Shown piece by piece: positions 56,086 through 64,000 of a DNA stretch of 64,000 bases. The first letter of the stretch is position 1. Each line of letters opens with the position of its first letter. The translations under genes and the position numbers were made by a program. The notes beneath the pieces were generated by a model. The model searched no databases, was not told the DNA's origin, and was given only the letters and a program-made list of their open reading frames with translations. This DNA is from Cladorrhinum sp. PSN259 (lineage: Eukaryota; Ascomycota; Sordariomycetes; Sordariales; Podosporaceae), in assembly GCA_033725935.1 (NCBI GenBank), contig MU867060.1:1454922-1518921 (forward strand), read 5' to 3'.

Positions 56086-58307
56086 TTACATGTAATGCAT
56101 CATAGAGTCCTCCTGTGGAGCACCCGGCCGCTTCTTCTCGATAACCAATATAGTCTCAATGTACTTCCTGTCCAGCGTCTCGCTCTTCTTCCTGGCCGCC
56201 AACAGCTGGGCAGTCTTGAGAATATTCTTGATCTGCCGGCCGTTCAACTTGAGCTCCGCCAGCTCGTTGATGTCTTTGGTGGTGAGGGAAGACTTGAGGG
56301 TGGAGCCCATGAGGAAGTTGGTCCAGATGGTCTTGCGCGCCGCGGTCGTGAGGTCTGGGTACTCGATCGAGACGTGGATGCGCGACTGGAACGCGAGGTC
56401 AATGTCTTCGACCCTGTTGGTCGTCATGAACATGATCCCCTCGTAGTACTCGAGCGTCCGCAAGAAGATGGACACAATCTTGTTGCGCTCGATCTCGTGC
56501 GTCGATCTAGCCTCGAGGAAGACGTCGCACTCGTCCAGCAGGAGGATCGCGTTCCACCGGGCGACGAGCTCGAGCACCGAGTTGAGCTCGCGCTCGACCT
56601 CCCAGGGGTCGGAGCCGAGGTCTCCCGTGCTTAGCATGTGCAGAGGTACCTTGAGGTTCTCGGCTACGGCTTCGGCTGTGAGCGTCTTGCCGACGCCGGG
56701 TGGGCCGGACAGCAAGCAGATGATGCCCTTGCCCTTGCCCTGGATGACGTCGTCGAAGCTGCTGCCGGCCAGCTGGGACTCTGAGAAGGACAAGATGAGT
56801 TCCTTTTGATCCGCGGGCAGGACGAGGCGATCGAAGGCGCTGGTATTCCAGCTGACCTCTGAAATCTGCTCAACGAAAAAGTCGAGCCACTTCTTGAACT
56901 TGAGAGAGTAGCCGCGCGTCCTGGAGCGGCACAGCATCTGGTAGTAAGGGGGCAAGACGAACTTCTCGTCCTCGATGCCGTTTTGCTCCCTGTACTTGCT
57001 GAACTTGTCGAGGTCGGTGGCGTTCCAGTCGTTGAGGTAGCGGACGCGCCAGGGACTGAAGCGGTTGAAGCTGTCAATGTCGACAATGATGCGGCCGGTG
57101 ATTTGGCAGTCGACCTCGTTGCCCTCGCGGTTCCAGGTGATGGCCCTTCCGGTGTACTGCTTGTAGTTGTGGCCCGCCAGCTTCTCAAAGATCTCGCCGC
57201 GCTTGATCAGGGAAGCCACGAGCGCCTCCTTGTCCTCGTGGAAGGATAACGGGTACACTTTAAGGCCGGTGATCTTCTTGGTTCCAATGAACTCGGGGAT
57301 GTTGATAGCCTCCTGGAAGCGGCCGAACTCCTTGCCGCCGTAGTCGACGCAGTCGCAGCGCACCTGAAGGAACTTTCCGCAGTTGTTCGCCATGTACTCG
57401 GTCTCGACCATCTCGAAGGCGCTCAGTGGGCCCAGATAGGCCGCGAGCACGGTGTTGCCGGGCTGAAAGATCATCCAGAGGTCCTTGAAGGACACCACGC
57501 CGTTGGCAACGTAATCCTGAAACGACTTGATGTTGTCGCCGATCTCGTAGCTCAAAATGTCAAAGAGGACCTTGAGGTGGTCCTTGGTCTTTTCATCGAG
57601 GTCCGGCTTCTCCAAGCACGCTTTGAACTCGGCCCTATCAGACTCAGTTAGTGTGTCATACTCTTAACGAGGGAATGATTATATATGTACCATCGGTGAA
57701 CAAACGGCTTGAAGGGAGCCTCGAACTCGAGCCGAGTGAGCTCGCATGCCACACCGGGATAATCCTCAAAAATATCCGCAAGAACCTTCTTCAGCCATGG
57801 GCTCTGAACAATGATGCTGTGTGCCTCGAGCTTCTTGCGCGAATCGTTGCTCTTTTGGTTGCGAACGAGGACGGCGTACTTTGCCGTCTCCTCGTTCTCG
57901 GCAGCCTCCTCGACATCATCTGGATACTTGTCGACCCAGGTCCAGTTCCCATCGTCATCTGCCGCGCCCCTGTAGATGTTCTTGGGTTCGCTGACAGATC
58001 CGACAGGCACTTTTGGCTTATCTTTATCCTCATCTTTGCTCTTATCCGTGGCCGCCTCACCCTCGTCCTTCTTGGCTTCATCCTTGTCCTTGGGCTCTTC
58101 ACTTTCTGTTTTGGTCTTGTCGTCGTCCTTTGACTCCTTCTCCTCGCCGTCCTTCTTTTTCTCCACGTGCTCCGTCTTGGGTTCGGCTTCGGCGGTGGAT
58201 CTCGAGGCGGTAGAAGATCCACTGTCCGGAGCCTTGCCGGACTTTGTGGAGCTGGCATCCGCCTTCTTGGAGCGGGAGCCGAAGCCCCTAGGCCAGCAAC
58301 GGGGCAT
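56086..58307 (-). CDS. AAA+ ATPase with long N-terminal region
   Basis: Exons 58307-57691 and 57634-56086 give 721 residues. The first ~120 residues are charged and low-complexity (Lys/Asp/Glu/Ser). The middle (about 180-450) is a domain common upstream of the ATPase in fungal AAA proteins: FQPGNTVLAAYLGPLSAFEMVE, GREF-like GGKEFGRFQEAINIPEF. The AAA core has Walker A GPPGVGKT (about 512-519), Walker B AILLLDECDVFLEARS (about 566-580), sensor MFMTTNRVEDID and arginine-finger region FQSRIHVSIEYP. A chaperone-like remodelling role is expected; the target is unknown. Confidence 0.9.
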
Positions 58308-60776
58308 TGTGGGGAAGGTTTGTGGGGTTCTGTGGGGGTGGGTAAGGGTAGTTTGCTGTTCTGTTTGACGGTTGAGAGGGGAAACTGTCAAGGTTTGTCA
58401 GAAATGAAAAAGACAGAAGATGTGCTCGCAATATTCCCCCTCGAAAAATAAAACTGGCTGAACATGCTGTTTTTATGTATGCTCGCACCTGGAGGCTGGC
58501 AGTCCTCAAGGCCCCGGACAGCTGCCTGTTCCTGGTGGGAACAAGGCGCAAGGCCGGCGGCCGGCCTGCAAGCTGAGATCCATTTCCCCAATCTCCACAA
58601 AATGGGCTAGTGACTCACTGTCTCATTGGCTTCATCCGACCGCAACTGGGGCCGATATCCTTGCAGATGCAGCGGCTGCCTCCCCGGGGTAATCCCAAAC
58701 CGTCCTCTTGTCCTCAAAAGTGCTGATGCGAATTGTCGCCTTTCCAGGCAGACCGCAGGGAGAACTGGCATTGGCATCGGCGGCCAGTGTCATTCGGCAA
58801 AGATGGCGGGAATCCATCAAGATGCGGGGCCGATGGCTGAGGGGCCTTGATTTTGAACGGTCAACTCCACTTCCTTCCCCCCACGCGCAAAAAGTGGCGA
58901 TTATCAATCATCCATCCTCCCTCTCCACTTCCATCATGAAATTGATAAGATGCAAGAACAACTGGAGAATAATTCGATGATGCTTCAGAGAAACCGGTCA
59001 CGAGAGTAAAAGTCCCTCCTCTCACGTTCCTTCCTAGGTTACCATGTAGAATTCTTAGTTGCACCATCCGTTCGTCACCGCCTTTCCCTAGGTTTCTCTT
59101 TCCCTTTCCCTTGCACATCAAACAAGCCAGCCAGCCAGCAGCCAGCCCTGCCAATGTACCCCAATTCGCCAATCGCGAGGCCTCTTCAAGTTGCACTACC
59201 ATGCAAGACTTCAGTGGAGAGCAAGCAGGCAAGCATCTAGACTACCCACTGGCACCGGATGCTTTGCTGCGCCGCTTGCAAATCCTCCCGTAAAGATGGA
59301 ACGGACGGGGCCCTTATCGGGCAAAAACAGGTCGGTTTTGCGGTAGCCACGTCAACGGCCGCCGTCGCCTCCACCTTCGTTTTCTCACATCAGCACTTCT
59401 TCATGCATGTACACGAAATTTGAGACACAAAAGAAAATCGCCACTGTAGTTAGTCTACTTGGTCCTCGGTCATATTCTTGCACATTGAAAATCAGCAGGT
59501 ACGACATTTAAGCATTTTCTAACAATTGGTCTGTCAATGTCGTTCATCAAGCCACGGCAAGTGGGTTTCCTCACTCAGAAAACCGGGGTTCCACCCGTTC
59601 CAAGCATCCAAACGGTCATCATGCAAAGCAGCGCTCCTTCTGGTGCAGTGGCTCCTTGATTAGGATTTGACATGGCGTGCCCATCTCATCAAACCCGGCT
59701 TACTGAAGTATGCATCGCCTCAGTTTAATACTTCTAATTGAAAGAGTCACACCGTACGTTTGCTCGGACTTTGGATCCATCCCGCCGCAGGTGGAAACCC
59801 AAAGTCGTTTTGATGAGACCCCTGTAGTTGTAGAAGCTTGATAGAGCAAGTAAGCAGAGGACACTTGAGTGACTGCCCGAGCACAGCTGTGTTACATACA
59901 TATGCGAGGCTTGCAATTGGGGCGCTCCTCAGCAACATAATTCAGGGGTAAAAAAAAACATTGGATTATCCTAAACTTCAAAGAAGAATTGAATGTCTTG
60001 ACAGGAAGGTATCTGGCGGATGATGGCTCATTGGGAAAGGTAGAGCGGACAGGAAAAACTTGTATGTTATCCCACCCTTTGATATGGCATTTGAGTAAGA
60101 TCATTTACTGGGGGCCACGGTCATCACTGATTTACGTAGCTATCTACAGCAAATATAGCTAGATAAACTGAAGTTGTATGTTGGAAAATGAAAACAATGA
60201 AACAGCAATTCTTTAAAATTGTCTATCCCGTGCTATCTAATGATCCTTTTATGCAGTTCATAAACTGTTTACGGACAACAACTCTTGAGAAGGTTTACTT
60301 ACTCAACTTTCGCCCTGAAATAACACATTTCAAGATGCACAACATCAAATAACTATTCACCCATAAGCCCCGTACGCATTGCAGGCCGCTTGATACGGAT
60401 GAATTGAAGAGAGCTCACCTGGAAGTAGACCTGTAAAGTTTTGATAACATCTCAAACTTACTCAATATAAATACACGCATTCTGGCCGCCCGCTGACATG
60501 TCAAAAACTCAGATAACTCCCATCTCTCCACAAACTCAAAGAGAAAACGCCACACCCACAAAACCATGGCTTTCTGATCTTCTATAAAACTCCCTCCACT
60601 GGCATCCTCTCTTCTTTCTTTTCAATTTCCCTTCTTCCACCTTCAACCCACAGAAAAAAAAAATGAAAAAAACCTGCAACCAAGCGAATTCACCAAAAGA
60701 CCCTTCTCCTCAGAAAAAAGGTCCTAGGGAGACGTTAAAAAAATGTGATAATCTGTCAAAACCGCCAATCATCATG
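58308..60776. other. 2.4-kb spacer, no gene supported
   Basis: No supported gene. It includes the upstream region of the AAA gene and CAGC/CAAG-rich tracts near 59125-59150. TATAAA-like and CT-rich stretches at about 60580-60650 resemble a ribosomal-protein-type promoter/leader just ahead of the uL1-like fragment. Confidence 0.45.
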
Positions 60777-61000
60777 ATGGCAAAGATCACGGTCGACCAA
60801 AAGTTCGCACCCAGGTCCGGGACTTCCTCACCTACTCCCACCACGAATCCCACAAACGCAACTTGGTCGAGACCGTCGAGCTCCAGATCATCCTCGCCAA
60901 CTACGACGCCCAGCGGGGCATGCGCTTCTCGGGCGCCATCAGGTTCCCCTCGGTGCCTCGTCCGCGGATGCGGGTCTGCCTCCTCGAAGACCAGCACGAC
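60777..61000 (+). pseudogene. truncated ribosomal protein uL1 (L10a/L1) copy
   Basis: ATGGCAAAGATCACGGTCGACCAA encodes the normal uL1 opening (MAKITVDQ). The frame then shifts by two bases at CCAAAAGTT. In the new frame it reads on through VETVELQI, NYDAQRGMRFSG, VPRPRMRVCLLEDQHD. This is the N-terminal third of the eukaryotic uL1 protein. After DQHD at about 61000 the homology ends and the sequence reads into unrelated DNA. The protein is therefore frameshifted and lacks about two thirds. It is best seen as a duplicated relic. Confidence 0.75.
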
Positions 61001-61521
61001 ACCATGTTCCTGCTCGTCGTCTTTATTGATTTGACGAGGAAACAAACAAACAACATCGACAGTGGGGATAGCTGTGGAGGGAAGGCGGACCTAAAAAAAA
61101 AAAGAAGTGGGAATTTGTTAGGTTTTGACGGAATTAAATAAGCGGTATCAGGTTTCTTATTTGGCCCAATATGTTGGTGTCATCTCTGGCTAGTAACTTG
61201 AGCCTGTTTCTGTCAATTCAATAATAGATTCCCGTTTTCGCAAACTTCCAAAAGTCAAAATGTGTGTGAGATTTAAGTTGTGAATAATCTGTGTCTGAAG
61301 GACCCATATCACCGAGTGTCATTTAGAGGAGCCAGGAGGCTCGTTTTAATGTTAAAGTTATGTGTAGTAAAGAAACGTGAAGTTACCAACCTCGGGATAT
61401 CAAAGTGTGGAAAGGATAATGCTAGATGAAGCAAAGTTGCAAAGTCTACCAAGCCCTGTTGCTCATCAGGGGCAATGACAGAAACCAAATTCATAAATTG
61501 CCCCCTCTCTTCCAAAGAGCG
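61001..61521. other. spacer after the uL1 relic
   Basis: About 520 bp without a supported gene, including the 3' UTR of the SWIM/RING gene. Confidence 0.45.
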
Positions 61522-62542
61522 CTAATAGTACTGGCGACGATACGTATTGGGATGCCCCGACCACCATCTCGAGTAGGAGCTGTAATCTGTATCGCAAGAA
61601 AGATTAGTATGAATGCATAGCAGCAGAAGCTCCCCGTTACACCCACCTCGCACAGGACTGATCCCAAGCTGATCGGCTACGTTAACATAGCCGTCGCTGT
61701 TTTTCTTGCCCGTCTTTTTAATCTTCTTTACCATGTCCTCATCTCCCTGCCAGACACTACGACAATATGGACAGGTGACCTCAGCATTGGCAGACTGCTT
61801 CCTTTTCGTCTCGGCCCACATTTCGAAGCATCCCTTGTGAATATTCTGGCCACATGCCGCTCGGCACCAGACAATCTGCTCTCCGCCTTGCTCCATCTCA
61901 CAGAAGCAGATCGGACAATCGCCTTCCAGGGGCTTGCGCTTCCCATCTTTATCCGCCCCCTCGCCCCCATCTGAGTCTGGGGGAGGAGCGGCTGCAAAGA
62001 TTTCTTCCAATTCTGAACTCAACAGAGCAAGTTGGTAGATGTATTCGTATTTGGCATGTAACACACGCGAGAGCACGTAGAGTTGATGCTTGCATTGGTT
62101 GCCTTGGGCGCCGTGTGGACAGCTGCATGTAGGTTGGTGTGTGATGGTAACCGTGTAGATATTGCCCGTTGACCCTGTGAGCTCCACCTGCTCCTCGAGA
62201 ACATGTTGGGGCCGCGTTCGGGACAGAACATAGAATCTTTGTGTAAGTGCGCGTTGGTAAACTTCATCAAATGCTTGGGGTGCTTGTGCGCGGAAACTGA
62301 ATCAGGGCACGCGCAAATGTTAGATGGGAGGCGAGGTAAACTCTAGAGCAGTGGGGAGCTCACCGGCGCAATCTCTTCTCGGATTGCTGTTTTGCTTTTC
62401 GGGATTTCTTGGTCGGTGTGGACGAAGAAGCATGGGAGTAGTCCTCCTGATACTGTGAATCGTGGGAGACAGGGGTTGCCTGCTTCCGCTTCCTCTCAGA
62501 TGACGTCGCGCCATAGGAGGGGTCGGTGCTGGGAACACCCAT
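61522..62542 (-). CDS. SWIM and RING zinc-finger protein (putative E3 ubiquitin ligase)
   Basis: Exons 62542-62364, 62296-61647 and 61586-61522 give 297 residues. The N-terminus is basic (KKSRKAKQQSEKRLR). The SWIM finger is CSCPHGAQGNQCKH (CxC..CxH). A RING domain follows: CPICFCEM, CRAACGQNIHKGCFEMW, then CPYCRSVW, a RING-H2 pattern. A short tail ends SRWWSGHPNTYRRQYY. SWIM-RING proteins such as MEX/ZSWIM2 are E3 ubiquitin ligases; the substrate is unknown. Confidence 0.9.
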
Positions 62543-63476
62543 TGTGTCTCGTTTCTGTTTTTGAGATTAAAACAGATTGTGGCTGTATAGATTGGGAATC
62601 ACGGTGTGTTTCCAACTCCTGGACAAATTGACCAAGATGAGAGGCATAAGAAAGAGGACGAGTGGCAAGAGAGGTTGAGTGTTTGTCGTCCCCACTTTTC
62701 CTGTCACCCCGCTGCAGCACCCGTGGACGCGGGGGTCTCGCGATGTCAGCTGACTTCCAGACAACGTCAACCGGAGCACACTGAGGTATCCCACATAACC
62801 CATCACCAGCATGATCATGTTTGGGCGAAGTCCATATGTTTTGCTACTTGTTCTATGACTAGATTCTGGTCTGAATATCCCCCATCCCAAAAAATATTCT
62901 TCAGCTTGCTCATGATGGACCACAGGATGCAGACCTCACCAGGATCAATTTAAATAATGCCGTCAAGCACTCATTGGACATGAAGCTGAGTTGAGCCGCT
63001 TTGCTTTTTTTTTTACTTTAGCAAAGATGATGAGCTGAACGAACTCTCTGTTCAACGCTGTCAAGGTGGTATGGCAAGTGAACAATGTGTACAGTTTTCT
63101 TCGCCATCTTCTACGGTTGGATGTAAGTGATCTGTTGAAAAGGGGGGAATTGCATCCTGAAATTGCTTGCCCTGCCGAAGATGTACGATATCTGCTTACA
63201 TAAACTTGAGCGAGACTGTGTATTCTGCTCCAGACGATACAAACCGCTTGATTGATACTCCTTTGGCAAACTTGTTGGTTTCGCTAGGTCATATCTCAGC
63301 CCAGTTTGCCAGTTCCTGACACCTTTGCCGTTGAAGGCTACCTAAGACTTACCTTAAATACAGGGCATTTTGTCAAACTGAAGTTTACAGTCGGCTACCA
63401 AAATCTACCCTTAAATCATAAAGTCGTCGCTTTCGACGGAAATGTTAGAGCTGTTTCATGAAACTGACGGCAAGGA
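62543..63476. other. spacer, no gene supported
   Basis: About 930 bp with no supported gene; includes the upstream region of the SWIM/RING gene. A poly-T run lies near 63007-63015. Confidence 0.45.
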
Positions 63477-63813
63477 TCATCGGGATTTGGCAGGACAAAC
63501 AGGCTGTTGAGCCTGCTGTCCAGGTTGACAAACATGAAGGGGCCCGACTCAGATTCGGGGTGAGCTGTTTCTTCCAGACGTGCCTTCCTACAAGTATCGA
63601 GCTTGGGCCGGTAGGCACTTCGTGCCTTCCTCTTCTCTGCCCTGTCATCGGGATTTGGCAGGACAAACAGGCTGTTGGGCCTGGCTGTCCAGGTTGACAA
63701 ACATGAAGGGGCCCGTATTAGGCTCGGGGTGAGCTGTTTCTTCCAGACATGCCTTCCTACAAGTATCGAGCCTGGGCCGGTAGGCCCTTCGTGCCTTCCT
63801 CTTCTCTGCCCTG
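63477..63813 (-). repeat. two ~168-bp tandem copies
   Basis: The unit starts TCATCGGGATTTGGCAGGAC at 63477 and again at 63645 with about 90 percent apparent identity. In one minus-strand frame it reads as a Lys/Arg-rich repeat (EKRKARRAYRPRLDTCRKA). The first unit is 168 bp (56 codons) and the second about 169, so the frame changes between copies. No start codon or full gene is supported. Confidence 0.75.
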
Positions 63814-64000
63814 GCAGACTCCGCCATCCAATAGACGTCGTGTTTCCGCTCACCTGCTTGATCTCCTCTGAATTTTCGTCCCATCTTCTTTGCTTTTGCT
63901 CATCGACTCAACTTCTCGGTTTTATTTTCATCCAATCTCTCTCGTCTTTCATGGTGGTACCCCAGCTCGACCGGCGTTGATTGGTGGTGGCCATCTATAT
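63814..64000. other. right edge, nothing seen
   Basis: Fewer than 200 bp at the edge; no feature supported. Confidence 0.4.

Overview
This window is nuclear DNA of a filamentous ascomycete (Pezizomycotina). The 120-nt 5S rRNA gene and the protein repertoire suggest a Sordariomycetes-like species, but the species cannot be named from the sequence. The evidence is: genes on both strands with short introns (41-130 nt, GTRNGT donors, CTAAC/CTGAC branch sites), a Zn2Cys6 transcription factor, a cAMP-receptor-like GPCR, RTA1, DUF1275 and TRI12-like membrane proteins, a dispersed single 5S rRNA gene, nuclear tRNA genes, and decayed repeats with RIP-like C-to-T changes. There are no operons and no CRISPR array.

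Layout. 1-4020: a divergent pair (UPF0261 and TIM-barrel) that together make up the two halves of tomato Tm-1, then a relic-rich spacer and an orphan gene. 4529-8266: a GPCR, an intron-containing tRNA-Leu(AAG) with a damaged acceptor stem, a variant 5S rRNA gene and an ankyrin protein with a hexanucleotide microsatellite. 9221-14180: a Zn2Cys6 regulator, a small zinc-finger protein and an Mcp1-like mitochondrial membrane protein. 14699-17576: a previously unframed eight-cysteine secreted peptide gene, divergent from an ATP-grasp ligase. 18017-22215: a large cupin/TPR/ankyrin/TIR-like protein, then retroelement debris. 22216-25044: divergent acyl-CoA dehydrogenase and hotdog dehydratase genes, which look like consecutive steps of one mitochondrial acyl-CoA pathway. 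25467-31189: a CorA-type transporter and a putative amidoligase, both on the minus strand.

31190-34740 is gene-poor. 34741-41505: an FAD monooxygenase, a second repeat fragment, an acidic nuclear-type protein, tRNA-Gly(GCC) and a small hydrophilic protein. 41506-47141: a type II membrane GH17 beta-glucanase and an MFS transporter. 47430-47700 is a homopolymer/N gap that looks like an assembly artefact. 47811-50482: a small secreted protein and a pseudogene with two in-frame TAG codons. 51353-55782: RTA1-like and DUF1275 membrane proteins and a secreted bicupin oxalate decarboxylase. 56086-62542: a AAA ATPase, a truncated ribosomal protein uL1 copy and a SWIM/RING protein. 63477-63813: a 168-bp tandem duplication.

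Gene models were spliced by hand. For nearly all multi-exon models the exon lengths add up to a whole number of codons, but individual boundaries may be off by a base. Family assignments rest on recognised motifs, not on database searches. The strongest candidate for an undescribed system is the TIR-like multidomain protein at 18017-20795. Next are the amidoligase, and the ATP-grasp enzyme with its neighbouring eight-cysteine secreted peptide.
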